A DNA stretch of 38,509 nt from a virus. The notes under the pieces were generated by a model that worked only from the letters and a program-made list of their open reading frames with translations, did not search any database and had not been told where the DNA came from. Position 1 is the stretch's first letter. Every line of letters starts with the position of its first letter. Below are positions 1-7,502 of the stretch, piece by piece. A program made the position numbers and the translations under genes. The DNA is taken from the IMG/VR virus record IMGVR_UViG_3300047564_002485, positions 1-38,509 of that record; one strand, written 5' to 3'.

Positions 1-59
1 CAAGCAAGTTCTATTTCGGTTGGAGGAGTGTGTTTGTATTGAGATCTTTTTAACTTCAT
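1..59 (-). CDS. Partial small ORF cut by the window edge
   Basis: The frame opens with ATG three bases beyond the stop of the preceding 82-residue gene and runs off the left edge of the window after 19 codons. The visible residues are basic and polar, beginning MKLKRSQYKHTPP. The tight spacing in the replisome operon suggests a real gene. In T4 the gene after gp44 is gp62, the clamp loader small subunit. The few residues visible do not let me say whether this is gp62. Confidence 0.5.
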   Translation of the reverse strand, partial: MKLKRSQYKHTPPTEIELA

Positions 60-61
60 TT

Positions 62-310
62 TTAGATATTAGTATTACCACCTTTATTTATAGGAGGTAA
101 TTCTTTATTTTCATAATCAGGTTTGTTATACTTCAAATATTCCCAGAAAGTAAGTTTCATTTCTTTATGAGTCATACCACAGTGCTTTGCAGCAGCAGGA
201 AGAGTCATTTTAGCACGAAAGAGACCTTCGTTTGCCTCTTTGACATTTTCTGGGGTTGTTTTTACAGGAATATCCTGAAGAAGAGATTTATTGATTTTAT
301 AAGGATTCAT
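62..310 (-). CDS. Conserved hypothetical cyanophage protein, 82 aa
   Basis: A short soluble protein with no membrane segment. The middle (about residues 28-62) is a helical region containing AAAKHCGMTHKEMK, which looks like a small helix-turn-helix. Its start codon overlaps the gp44 stop in an ATGA junction, so translation is probably coupled to the clamp loader. It occupies the position where T4 carries gp62, but it is much shorter than T4 gp62 (187 aa) and I see no resemblance, so I do not call it gp62. I recognise it only as a small conserved protein of T4-like cyanophages. Function unknown. Confidence 0.7.
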   Translation of the reverse strand: MNPYKINKSLLQDIPVKTTPENVKEANEGLFRAKMTLPAAAKHCGMTHKEMKLTFWEYLKYNKPDYENKELPPINKGGNTNI

Positions 311-1251
311 TTAAATTCACACTCCACCATAAGTTCAGTTAGTGCTGCTAACAAGTTAATTTCTTGGTCAGCCACAAACGCACATTGGTATTGATACTTA
401 GCAATAACAAGAACGGCAGCAGGGATAGTTGCGGGTGAAAGACAATCATAACAGGCGTCATAAACCCTGCGAAGTAAATGAGAAGCATCATTGTCCAAGT
501 TGGAGACCACCCACTTTCGGACCTCAGTAAAGTTCTTTTCTTTGAGAGATTTAACCAGTTCATTTACAGAGATGTCCGAGAAAGATGCAAGAATCCCCGA
601 GTCAATCTGTCCACCCACCGAATACCTTTGACATTCATTGAGAACTCGTCGCCAGTCTGGAAAGTGTTTGTTGATGAGTTCTGCAAGGACTTTTTGATCA
701 TATCCGACGCCTTCCGCATCCAAGATGTTTTGTAGACGCTTGAAGAAGGATCCTGCCAATGAGGCTTTTTCTTTCCCTTTAATCCCAAAGTCGATGACGG
801 CACATCGGGAGTGGAGGGGTTCAAGGATTTTGTTTTTATAGTTACAGGTGAAGATGAATCGACAGTTGCCAGCAAACTCCTCAATAAACGCCCGTAGGAG
901 GAGTTGTACGTCGTTTCCTGTGTTATCTGCCTCATCAATGATGACGACTTTGTGTTTAGCAGTTGACGAAAGTGATACGGTCGAAGCGAAGTTCTTCGCA
1001 TTGTTTCTGACAGTATCAAGGAATCTACCTTCGTCGGATCCATTGATGACATAAAAATCTACCCCCAATTCATTGCAGAGTGCTTTTGCCACTGTGGTCT
1101 TGCCGATGCCGGGGGGACCAGCAAGAAGCATATTTGGAATTTCACCCTTATTTAGAAAATCACTAAAAGTTTTCTTAATACTTTCTGGTAGAATACACTC
1201 TTCAATTGTCTTTGGGCGATAACGTTCAACCCATATAAAATCACTGTTCAT
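307..1251 (-). CDS. gp44: Sliding clamp loader large subunit gp44
   Basis: An AAA+ ATPase that opens the gp45 ring and places it on primer-template DNA for the phage polymerase. The 314-residue protein begins with the typical clamp-loader segment WVERYRPKTIEECI. It has a Walker A motif GPPGIGKT at residues 45-52, a Walker B motif VVIIDEAD at 102-109 and the SRC motif carrying the arginine finger at 148-150. The length matches T4 gp44 (319 aa). It lies downstream of the clamp gene gp45 with two small genes between them, whereas in T4 the two are adjacent. The family assignment is secure from the motifs and gene order. Confidence 0.97.
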   Translation of the reverse strand: MNSDFIWVERYRPKTIEECILPESIKKTFSDFLNKGEIPNMLLAGPPGIGKTTVAKALCNELGVDFYVINGSDEGRFLDTVRNNAKNFASTVSLSSTAKHKVVIIDEADNTGNDVQLLLRAFIEEFAGNCRFIFTCNYKNKILEPLHSRCAVIDFGIKGKEKASLAGSFFKRLQNILDAEGVGYDQKVLAELINKHFPDWRRVLNECQRYSVGGQIDSGILASFSDISVNELVKSLKEKNFTEVRKWVVSNLDNDASHLLRRVYDACYDCLSPATIPAAVLVIAKYQYQCAFVADQEINLLAALTELMVECEFK

Positions 1252-1254
1252 AAT

Positions 1255-1767
1255 TTAGACCCATTCAGGTTTTCGTTGTGGCATACGAAGATAATTAGAT
1301 GCAACCCAAGGTTTGGATGCAATATACATCTTGTAAGCAGTAAAAGTGTCAATGCTTGTATCAAATTTATATTCATCTGGCATCGCACGAGCAAATGATG
1401 TTACTTCAGTAATCTTTCCCTTTGGAAAGATATAATACGCATGTACAAGAGTATTATAACACGAATGAACTTTACCATATCGCATCGTATACTCATCACA
1501 TAGATTCATTCCCCACTTGATTAACCAATAGGCATTATGGATACTTTCCATTGCCCATTTGGTACAGGGATGATTACGAAACGCACCTTTTTCAGTTCTG
1601 TAAGGTGTATTATCAGTCTTATAAAGATTGCCATAACCATGACCCCATTTCTCAGACGCCACGATAGAAAGCATTTGGCAGCATTCAAGCGGCATCTTAA
1701 CGATATGTTTATCGGGGAGACAAATTGCACTTTCTGCGGGCCAAGGAGAGGTTACGAAGATGTTCAT
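1255..1767 (-). CDS. Conserved phage hypothetical protein, His-rich motif family, 170 aa
   Basis: The start was set at the ATG overlapping the upstream stop (TGATG), giving the N-terminus MNIFVTSPWPAESA. I recognise the pattern: many phage and bacterial proteins of unknown function share an N-terminal MNIFV segment, then a DKHxVKM helix (here DKHIVKMPLECCQML), an NHPCxKW motif near residue 64, and an EYTxRYGKxH motif near residue 90. The conserved His, Cys, Asp and Glu residues could be catalytic or metal binding, but I know of no proven function. It sits between the putative HExxH protein and gp44 in the replisome operon. Confidence 0.75.
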   Translation of the reverse strand: MNIFVTSPWPAESAICLPDKHIVKMPLECCQMLSIVASEKWGHGYGNLYKTDNTPYRTEKGAFRNHPCTKWAMESIHNAYWLIKWGMNLCDEYTMRYGKVHSCYNTLVHAYYIFPKGKITEVTSFARAMPDEYKFDTSIDTFTAYKMYIASKPWVASNYLRMPQRKPEWV

Positions 1768-2177
1768 CAGAGGCAATATTTTTTAAGATAATAATTAACT
1801 TGCTCAGGTTTATCTTCTAAGTAATATGCTTCCATCTCATATACGGCAGATCCTTGCCGATATGCTTTTACGGAATTTGTAACATCAGTAAGTTTATTAG
1901 ATGGGAGATTAATATTTTTAATACCCAATGCCCCACCTTTACAGGATTGGGCAATGTGAACTGCTTCGTGATAAACAGTTTCATTTACATAGTGCTTAAC
2001 TGGACTAATTCTATTTTTAATATTATTAGTGCAGATTATAAAATTTGGACTTTTAGCAAATCCAAATATATCTTTGTTTCTACAAATCGGTGCATTTTCA
2101 ATAACATTAAAATTTTTCATCATAACACGATTGATAATTTCATTACCAATCGGAGTCAAGTAAAGCAAAAAGTCCAT
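1767..2177 (-). CDS. Small HExxH putative metallopeptidase-like protein, 136 aa
   Basis: The protein has a zincin-type motif HEAVH at residues 70-74. A glutamate-bearing helix around YEMEAYYLED (residues 113-122) follows, where a third zinc ligand such as E116 would be expected. This arrangement is typical of minimal zinc metallopeptidases, though the substrate is unknown and activity is inferred. There is no signal peptide or membrane segment. The chosen ATG follows the gp45 stop by two bases (TGATTATG), which favours coupled translation; a TTG two codons upstream is a less likely start. Its place inside the clamp/clamp-loader operon implies early expression together with the replication genes. 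Confidence 0.75.
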   Translation of the reverse strand: MDFLLYLTPIGNEIINRVMMKNFNVIENAPICRNKDIFGFAKSPNFIICTNNIKNRISPVKHYVNETVYHEAVHIAQSCKGGALGIKNINLPSNKLTDVTNSVKAYRQGSAVYEMEAYYLEDKPEQVNYYLKKYCL

Positions 2178-2179
2178 AA

Positions 2180-2842
2180 TCAAATAGTAGAATCAGGTTC
2201 CAGAGCAATATAATAGCAGAGATTGTACTTAGGATTGGTGAACTGTGACAGAAGTTTTTCTGACACAACCACGTCATAGGCACCAGGAATAATCTTAATA
2301 TTTTCAACCTTGAAGTTAAAAGTGAATTCCTTATCAGTCTCACCAACCACGATGGAATATTCGTTAGAGGTATCGTTTTTCTTATCACGAACCACAAGAC
2401 GAATCACACCCGCCTCACCAACAGCAGAAAGGTCAGGAAGTTGATAAACCGCTGCTGCCTTAAGAAGTTTTTCCAGAGTCACACTATCCAACTGGAAACA
2501 AACATCTTGAGAAGGGAGTTTGATTTCTTTGTCTGGAGGAGAAATAATGACATTAGGATCAGCATAGAAATACTTGACCCGGCGCTTACCTTCACGAATG
2601 GTAATATGCGACTCTTCAGTAAAGTCAAGTTCAGGGTCTTGATGAAGACTCAAACCATTCAGAAATTGATTTAAATCATAAATCGCAAAGTCACGAGAGA
2701 ATTCTTCAGTAATATCTGCCTCGGCAAGAATGTTCTTGGCAACAGAAATTGTGCGAAGGCGATTACCTTTCTTCACAAGAATCGAGTTGTTGATACCCGC
2801 AAAGTTCTTGAGAAGTGCAATAGTATTATCAGAAAGTTTCAT
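2180..2842 (-). CDS. gp45: Sliding clamp DNA polymerase accessory protein gp45
   Basis: The trimeric ring that tethers the phage polymerase and, in T4, also activates late transcription with gp55. The chosen start gives MKLSDNTIALLKNFAGIN, which aligns with the T4 gp45 N-terminus MKLSKDTTALLKNFATIN. The C-terminal part, including TFNFKVENIKIIPGAYDVVV and ALEPDST, also follows the T4 pattern. The length is 220 residues against 228 in T4. An in-frame ATG at 2863 directly follows the upstream stop (TGATTATG) and would add seven residues. The words around the two ATGs are nearly identical, and neither has a Shine-Dalgarno sequence, so the start is not fully settled. Confidence 0.95.
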   Translation of the reverse strand: MKLSDNTIALLKNFAGINNSILVKKGNRLRTISVAKNILAEADITEEFSRDFAIYDLNQFLNGLSLHQDPELDFTEESHITIREGKRRVKYFYADPNVIISPPDKEIKLPSQDVCFQLDSVTLEKLLKAAAVYQLPDLSAVGEAGVIRLVVRDKKNDTSNEYSIVVGETDKEFTFNFKVENIKIIPGAYDVVVSEKLLSQFTNPKYNLCYYIALEPDSTI

Positions 2843-2865
2843 AATTTGGGGTTTAAGTTTCATAA

Positions 2866-3192
2866 TCAACGGAATTCGGTTAGACCATTATCTTGACGAG
2901 TATAATGCCCATCAAAGTGAAGCAGAAGCATAGCATAGTGAATGACTTTCATCAAATCACGCTTGTTACGCCCATCCTTGTCCCCATAACGAGAACCATA
3001 TTTCAGAATGTTTGCCTGACAGAATCCTGCTGCCAGTTTCTTTGCTGCCATCAGGTCAATTGTTTGAATGTCATCATAACCAGACTCATCCCCACAATAA
3101 TGACCGTGATAGGTGCTGGTTACATAATCCTGAATGTCTTTCAGGATTTTATCTTCGTTATATTTCCAAAGATGATTTTTTGATTCACTCAT
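2866..3192 (-). CDS. DUF3310-like protein, 108 aa
   Basis: The sequence fits the DUF3310 pattern: an N-terminal helix, a central FCQANILKYGSRYGDKDGRN segment and then KRDLMKVIHYAMLLLHFD. Members occur in many phages and are sometimes labelled nucleotide kinases, but the biochemical function is not established. I chose the ATG giving MSESKNHLWKYNE from memory of relatives. An in-frame ATG at 3240 would add 16 residues, and no Shine-Dalgarno sequence distinguishes them. It is the first gene after a good sigma70-type promoter and a 5' hairpin, and is followed by gp45, so it is likely an early gene. Confidence 0.8.
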   Translation of the reverse strand: MSESKNHLWKYNEDKILKDIQDYVTSTYHGHYCGDESGYDDIQTIDLMAAKKLAAGFCQANILKYGSRYGDKDGRNKRDLMKVIHYAMLLLHFDGHYTRQDNGLTEFR

Positions 3193-3245
3193 AGTAATTT
3201 TGTATTCGACTAGATTTTTTTCGTCCTCTGGTCCAAACATAATAA

Positions 3246-3270
3246 GGGGAAGTCATAATTTACCTTCCCC
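3246..3270 (-). promoter_or_regulatory. 5' leader hairpin at the start of the replisome transcript
   Basis: A perfect 7-bp stem (GGGGAAG pairing with CTTCCCC) encloses an 11-base loop. It begins two bases beyond the -10 box of the promoter at 3272-3300, so the transcript would start at or within the hairpin. Such a 5' stem can protect mRNA or control translation. A poor T run after it makes a terminator less likely. Confidence 0.55.
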
Positions 3271-3271
3271 A

Positions 3272-3300
3272 ATTATATCAGTTTACTTGTTGTTCGTCAA
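3272..3300 (-). promoter_or_regulatory. Sigma70-type early promoter for the DUF3310-gp45-gp44 operon
   Basis: On the minus strand there is a -35 box TTGACG (3300-3295), a 17-base spacer and a perfect -10 box TATAAT (3277-3272). The -35 box lies inside the last codons of the AAA+ gene. This is the best sigma70 consensus match I found in the window and would make the replication operon an early unit independent of read-through. Confidence 0.8.
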
Positions 3301-4411
3301 CGTATTCTACAGTCAGTTCTGGAGTTGCGGAAGGCATCACGAAATCTGCATCAACCTTGTCATAAAGTTCAAGGAATGCTTGCTTAGTTTCATCATCAAA
3401 ACGATTCACACACACTTGGATTGCCTTTGCCTTATCTTGGAAGATGCTGTAGGCACGAATGATATGCACCAGGCGGCGGGTGCTGATGATTTCCTCAATA
3501 CCACCATCGTAGAAAGTCTTGCGGATAATATCGCCCCAATCAACCAGACGCTTGCAGAAATCACGGTCTTCCACACCCAGGTCCAGAGCAATACCTTCAA
3601 GGATTTTCTGTTCGGTTGCAGGAACAGGATAGGACTGCTCAAAGGTCACGGGGAAACGCTCCAGGAACGCCTCATTAAGCACGTTGGTGCCGATAAACCT
3701 ACCGTCATCAGAACCCTTACCCTTAGTGTTTGCGGTGGCAATCACGTTGAATCCAGCGGCAGGTTTCACGAACTTACCAATCTTCTTCAGGAAGACACCT
3801 TTACCTTCCAGAACGGATTGCAGGCAAAGGATTTTGTTGGAAGCAAGGTCAATCTCATCCAGCAGAAGAATTGCACCACGCTCAAGTGCCTCAATCACAG
3901 GACCATTATGCCAGGCAGTTTCACCATTCACAAGGCGGAAACCACCAATCAGGTCATCCTCATCAGTTTCGATGGTGATGTTGACACGAATGAGTTCACG
4001 CTTCAGTTGAGAACACGCTTGTTCCACACTGAACGTTTTACCATTACCCGACAGACCCGTAATGAACGTAGGGTAAAAGAGACGGGACTGAATAATTTTT
4101 TTGATATCGTTAAAATTACCAAACTTGACGAAGGTATCATCTTTTTCGGGAATGAGGTTTTGGTGATGTTCGGGAAGAACCGCAACATTTTGGAAAGAAC
4201 GCTCAATCTCTTCTACACGTTCTTGCGTCACTTCCAGGTTCCACTTGCCACGGGAAGTTTTGTATTGGGACAGTTTATTGCTTACGGTTTGGTAGTTGAG
4301 CGAACGAGAGGCACAGAAACCCTTGAGGTCGCCAGATGTAATTTCAGAACCATAAAGTTCTTTGATGGATTCAATCAGTTGGGCGTCATTCACAGCAGTT
4401 TTGCGGGGCAT
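3278..4411 (-). CDS. cobS: MoxR/CobS-like AAA+ ATPase
   Basis: A 377-residue AAA+ ATPase of the MoxR type. Residues 1-60 form a basic helical N-terminus. The Walker A motif GLSGNGKT is at 119-126, Walker B ILLLDEI at 181-187, the sensor region NVIATANTKGKG at 222-233 and an arginine-finger segment ERFPVTF at 251-257. Cyanophage homologues are usually annotated as CobS, the AAA+ subunit of aerobic cobaltochelatase. Here it shares a region with a CobT-like VWA protein (5298-7448), so an ATPase-VWA pair is present. Whether it acts in cobalamin synthesis or as a remodelling chaperone is not shown by the sequence. It has its own TATAAT box after a terminator. Confidence 0.85.
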   Translation of the reverse strand: MPRKTAVNDAQLIESIKELYGSEITSGDLKGFCASRSLNYQTVSNKLSQYKTSRGKWNLEVTQERVEEIERSFQNVAVLPEHHQNLIPEKDDTFVKFGNFNDIKKIIQSRLFYPTFITGLSGNGKTFSVEQACSQLKRELIRVNITIETDEDDLIGGFRLVNGETAWHNGPVIEALERGAILLLDEIDLASNKILCLQSVLEGKGVFLKKIGKFVKPAAGFNVIATANTKGKGSDDGRFIGTNVLNEAFLERFPVTFEQSYPVPATEQKILEGIALDLGVEDRDFCKRLVDWGDIIRKTFYDGGIEEIISTRRLVHIIRAYSIFQDKAKAIQVCVNRFDDETKQAFLELYDKVDADFVMPSATPELTVEYVDEQQVN

Positions 4412-4444
4412 GATGTAGTTAGGTCGTTTTGTTTAACTGAAGTT

Positions 4445-4450
4445 ATTATA
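4445..4450 (-). promoter_or_regulatory. -10 box TATAAT ahead of the AAA+ gene
   Basis: A perfect TATAAT lies directly after the T run of the terminator at 4455-4478 and 34 bases before the AAA+ start codon. No good -35 box is visible at 16-18 bases, where the terminator stem sits. The identical context ahead of the VWA gene (7471-7476) supports function. Confidence 0.5.
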
Positions 4451-4454
4451 CAAG

Positions 4455-4478
4455 AAAAAAGGGGGTCGTAGGACCCCC
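4455..4478 (-). terminator. Rho-independent terminator after paralogue A
   Basis: On the minus strand GGGGGTC pairs with GACCCCC across a 4-base loop, a 7-bp stem, and is followed by TTTTTT. It ends the transcript of the 194-residue late gene and insulates it from the AAA+ gene. Confidence 0.9.
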
Positions 4479-4503
4479 AGTGTGCCGGTTTGGAAAGTGG
4501 TTC
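4479..4503 (-). repeat. 25-bp repeat, copy A
   Basis: This stretch, containing GTGCCGGTTTGGAAAGTGG on the plus strand, matches 7504-7528 at 24 of 25 positions. Both copies lie between the stop codon of a paralogous late gene and its terminator. The identity is far higher than between the two coding sequences, so the copies were either recently duplicated or are kept by selection. Confidence 0.9.
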
Positions 4504-5086
4504 AGGCTGGGTCTTCAGCAAATCTACGTCTTGACTCTCTTTCAGCAGGATTTAAATTTTTTCTTCTAGATGCTGCTTCTTCAGTTCCATAAGGTTTTCC
4601 AGTTAGTCTATCAACATGCCCTCTACTACGAGCATCAGCACGTTCTTCTCTTCCAGCAAGACTTCTTCTACGCTTTTTGAATGTTACTTTATTAAGTGGT
4701 TCTTCAACGTTTTCAGGTCTTACACCTTCCATAATCTCTTCTCTCCACTCTTCACTCATATTCACCATAATTTTTTCTGCTGCTTCTGGAGTTTCAGCAT
4801 ATCCTTCATCTAGAAGATGTGAGAGGATGATGTGGTAAATATCTACATCTTCTTTATTAAGTGCTGCTCTTCTTTTTGCTTTGCTTCCCGCACCTCTGTC
4901 CCTATCTTCACCCTCAACACTTGCCCAATAATCTTTATTTCTTCTATTTGGTTGTCCAGGAATACTGCGTTCTCCTTCTGGAGCACTTACCCCACCACGC
5001 TTTCTCACGGGAACCCGGTCTTCATCAAGTTCCTGATAAACTTCTAAATATGCTTCTTGTAGATTGCGAAGTTCCTGAGAGTTCAT
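4502..5086 (-). CDS. Paralogue A: charged late protein with DEGYA/NMSEEWR motif, 194 aa
   Basis: A hydrophilic protein rich in Arg, Glu and Ser. The N-terminal helix reads LQEAYLEVYQELDED (from residue 8). A conserved core around residues 95-125 contains LSHLLDEGYAETPEAAEKIM followed by NMSEEWREEI. The C-terminal third is a highly basic tail. The core is clearly shared with the protein at 7529-8101, and I recognise it from small unknown proteins of T4-like cyanophages. The LDE tripeptide fits the (L/I)-x-E site of a gp21-type prohead protease, so a virion internal protein is possible, but this is inference. It has its own late promoter and terminator. Confidence 0.8.
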   Translation of the reverse strand: MNSQELRNLQEAYLEVYQELDEDRVPVRKRGGVSAPEGERSIPGQPNRRNKDYWASVEGEDRDRGAGSKAKRRAALNKEDVDIYHIILSHLLDEGYAETPEAAEKIMVNMSEEWREEIMEGVRPENVEEPLNKVTFKKRRRSLAGREERADARSRGHVDRLTGKPYGTEEAASRRKNLNPAERESRRRFAEDPA

Positions 5087-5094
5087 CTTTACCG

Positions 5095-5113
5095 ATACTT
5101 TCTAGTTATTTAT
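5095..5113 (-). repeat. 19-bp promoter repeat, copy A
   Basis: The sequence ATAAATAACTAGAAAGTAT on the minus strand matches the copy at 8111-8129 at 18 of 19 positions and lies at a similar distance ahead of the start codon of the paralogous gene. It contains the late promoter core. Confidence 0.8.
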
Positions 5114-5291
5114 CAATTTGATTACGTAGTTTATTCAAATAGTCTTCACTTGCAATATGTCCAGTGTATCCGGGATAATACTTTTCAACAAGTGCGGGAA
5201 TACCCATAGCACTAATGCTACTGGTGCATCTAATCCAGACTTCTTTAGTGTCGTATTTTACAACGTGTTCAAATGGGAATTTAGTTTTCAT
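5106..5291 (-). CDS. Conserved hypothetical cyanophage protein, 61 aa
   Basis: A small soluble protein beginning MKTKFPFEHVVKYD, with a central CTSSISAMGIPALVEKYYPG segment of the type seen in related small cyanophage proteins. I recognise it only as conserved and unknown. It begins seven bases after the VWA gene stop and should be transcribed with it. Its stop codon overlaps the late promoter of the next gene. Confidence 0.7.
   Translation of the reverse strand: MKTKFPFEHVVKYDTKEVWIRCTSSISAMGIPALVEKYYPGYTGHIASEDYLNKLRNQIDK
5107..5114 (-). promoter_or_regulatory. Late promoter GATAAATA ahead of paralogue A
   Basis: The octamer GATAAATA on the minus strand differs by one base from the T4 late consensus TATAAATA. 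It lies 21 bases before the start codon of the gene at 4502-5086, within a repeat shared with the other paralogue. Confidence 0.7.
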
Positions 5292-5297
5292 AATAAT

Positions 5298-7448
5298 TCA
5301 AGCAACCAATTCAATAAACTCACCCAGAACCTTCTTATTCATTTTTTTACTCCTCAGACTTTTAACAAATGCGGATTTGATTTGAGATTTAGAAGCACAT
5401 TCGGCAACATCAAATTCAGTTTCCTGTGAAAGGGCACTCGCAGAAAGACCAAAGTAAGAATGATAACCCGATTTTTTGATGGTGAATGCCTTTTCTTTTT
5501 TCCAGGCAGACATTACTTTATCATAATCAGGTCCATAATATCCACAATAACGGCGAATAAAATTGCCAGAATCACGTGATTCCAAAACACGAATACCAAT
5601 AAAGTTAGTATCCACAAAATTATCCCTCAAATTACGCAGAAGAACATCAGTCATTCCGTACCATTCACAGTCCAAAGAATAAGTATTTCCAGTCTTACGA
5701 TCACGCAGAAAAGAATTACTAGAAACGTGATTAGTTCCCATAAAACTTTCCTTTTCCCAATCACGCTTCACTTCACGATGATATTTGAGACCTTGTGCTT
5801 CACCATCAGTTAAAATTACACACTGAACTTTCTGTAGTTTATTTTCTTTCTGGAACTTAGGAAGAATTTGGTGCAAAGAGACCAGAGATTCATTCAGGGG
5901 AGTTCCGGAAAGGTTCATACCAACAGGAACAGGATAAGAAGAATAAAAACTACGACCAAAGGAAACAGCAAGACGAAAGAGATTTTTCATTTGCTCATCC
6001 AGATTCTTACCACTTACCTTACTGGTAAGAATATTCATCATAGTGAACCACTCACTCACTTGAAGAAGTCCATCTTTTTTCTTGTAGGAAAGTTCACGAA
6101 GAGTTGCCTTACCATCCTCATCATATGAAACCAGAGGGTAATCATTCGTGAAGGCATAAACCTCAAAAGGAATAGAAACTTTCTTACAGAACCACACAAG
6201 ATTGAAGAGTTGCTTAATAGTATCCAACATCACTTCGCCCATAGATCCAGACCAGTCCAGAACAAATACCAGACCGTGATTCTTACCATCGGCAAGTGTC
6301 GTAACCTTCTTAAAAAGGTCCTCATTATACTTATAGGTATGAAGTTTGGTACAGTCCAAAACACCTGTGCGAGCAGTAGTGGCACGAGCATAGGAGTCTG
6401 CTGCCTTACGACACTCAAACTCTTTGACCAGATAGTTGACTTCTTTCTGTGCCGAACGCTTGAAATCCACAAACTTCTTATCTACTTCACCGAAAATATG
6501 AAATTCGGTGTATTCGTGCCTCTCAAGATAAGAATTCCATTCTTGCTTACACTTGGAATGAATTTCTGCGTTGGAAACAATAATCTTTTTCAGGTCAACT
6601 TTGGGGAGTTCAAGATAAACATTCTCATAACCATTCTGATTGACAAGTTCTTTAAGAGATTCTTCAAGAGAATCTACGGTTTTTACTTCAGGTTCTTCAT
6701 TCTTCTCACCACCCTGATTGGAAATTTGCTGTTGCTGAGAACCTTGTTCGGATGCAGAACTAGAACTATCACTACCTTCAGACTCAGGTTGGTCGTTTTC
6801 ACCTTCCTGTTGGTCACTAAAATCGAAAGAAGGTTGCTCATCAGCACCACTCTGTTGAGACTCAAGATTATCCAGAGAAATCTTAGTTTCTTCCTGCTGC
6901 TTTTGCTTACAATACTTATACAGTTCTTCTGCGGCAATCAGAGCATCGGCAAAAGTTTCGGCAGATGCAATCAGATTGATAATATCAGACTCTTCACCAC
7001 GCTCAATCGGAACATCGGTGAAATTACCAACCTTGAAGTAAAGATTTGCACGGTCGGCAAGATTATAAGTTTCTAGATTATCATCACCAATCTGAAAGAA
7101 ATCCTCATCGGAAAGTTCTTTATAACCGGCATAGAAGGTCTTGGCAAGACCGGCATACCGACGCTTCATCAATTTCTCAATACGGGCATCCTCAACCACA
7201 TTCACAAACTGGGGTGGGATTTTATTTTCCTTCAACCAGTCCTCATCAGGAGTATAGAGAGCGTGACCAACCTCGTGACCCACCAGAAGGTCATAGACGG
7301 TATTGCTGGCACGTTCCCACATCGGCAGGGTAAGCACACGGGTATGAACGTTAAAGCAGGCAGTCTCTACTTTCTTGTGCTCAACTACAAGGTCTTCGGT
7401 CGCAAGCAGTCGGGCAAGGTGGGACTTGATTTCGTGGTTGACGGTCAT
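5298..7448 (-). CDS. CobT-like protein with HExxH motif and VWA/MIDAS domain, 716 aa
   Basis: The N-terminal region has HEVGH at residues 58-62, a zincin-type motif, followed by a CobT-like segment VEDARIEKLMKRRYAGLA at 85-102. Residues about 185-256 are an acidic, Ser/Gln-rich linker. A VWA domain follows, with the MIDAS motif DWSGS at 398-402, a later SGTPLNES loop and an ILTDGEA segment. No signal peptide or membrane segment is seen. Cyanophage homologues are often labelled peptidase. With the MoxR/CobS-like ATPase downstream it forms an AAA+/VWA pair resembling CobS-CobT. Protease activity and cobalt insertion are both unproven. It is preceded by a terminator and a TATAAT box. Confidence 0.85.
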   Translation of the reverse strand: MTVNHEIKSHLARLLATEDLVVEHKKVETACFNVHTRVLTLPMWERASNTVYDLLVGHEVGHALYTPDEDWLKENKIPPQFVNVVEDARIEKLMKRRYAGLAKTFYAGYKELSDEDFFQIGDDNLETYNLADRANLYFKVGNFTDVPIERGEESDIINLIASAETFADALIAAEELYKYCKQKQQEETKISLDNLESQQSGADEQPSFDFSDQQEGENDQPESEGSDSSSSASEQGSQQQQISNQGGEKNEEPEVKTVDSLEESLKELVNQNGYENVYLELPKVDLKKIIVSNAEIHSKCKQEWNSYLERHEYTEFHIFGEVDKKFVDFKRSAQKEVNYLVKEFECRKAADSYARATTARTGVLDCTKLHTYKYNEDLFKKVTTLADGKNHGLVFVLDWSGSMGEVMLDTIKQLFNLVWFCKKVSIPFEVYAFTNDYPLVSYDEDGKATLRELSYKKKDGLLQVSEWFTMMNILTSKVSGKNLDEQMKNLFRLAVSFGRSFYSSYPVPVGMNLSGTPLNESLVSLHQILPKFQKENKLQKVQCVILTDGEAQGLKYHREVKRDWEKESFMGTNHVSSNSFLRDRKTGNTYSLDCEWYGMTDVLLRNLRDNFVDTNFIGIRVLESRDSGNFIRRYCGYYGPDYDKVMSAWKKEKAFTIKKSGYHSYFGLSASALSQETEFDVAECASKSQIKSAFVKSLRSKKMNKKVLGEFIELVA

Positions 7449-7470
7449 AGATTTGATTTCTTATGAACGT

Positions 7471-7476
7471 ATTATA
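7471..7476 (-). promoter_or_regulatory. -10 box TATAAT ahead of the VWA gene
   Basis: A perfect TATAAT directly follows the terminator T run and lies 22 bases before the start codon. A good -35 box is not visible. The arrangement matches that ahead of the AAA+ gene at 4445-4450, so the two partner genes may share regulation. Confidence 0.5.
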
Positions 7477-7477
7477 C

Positions 7478-7502
7478 AAAAAAAGAGGGTGGTGAGACCC
7501 TC
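7478..7502 (-). terminator. Rho-independent terminator after paralogue B
   Basis: On the minus strand GAGGGT pairs with ACCCTC across a 6-base loop and is followed by seven T residues. It closes the 190-residue late gene and separates it from the VWA gene. Confidence 0.85.

Noticed and set aside
62-310. Assignment of the gene after gp44 as gp62
   Set aside because: Position fits T4 order, but the 82-residue product is far shorter than gp62 and does not resemble it.
3246-3270. Hairpin as terminator of the AAA+ gene
   Set aside because: It is followed by TTATT rather than a T run and sits just after a good promoter, so a 5' leader element is more likely.
3200-4471. A 423-codon plus-strand open frame
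   Set aside because: It lies fully opposite the AAA+ gene, whose Walker and sensor motifs are intact. The plus-strand translation has no recognisable domain, and no plus-strand gene is supported elsewhere.
6210-7076. A 288-codon plus-strand open frame with hydrophobic stretches
   Set aside because: It is the antisense of the low-complexity Gln/Ser/Glu linker and neighbours of the VWA gene; such sequence yields long shadow frames.
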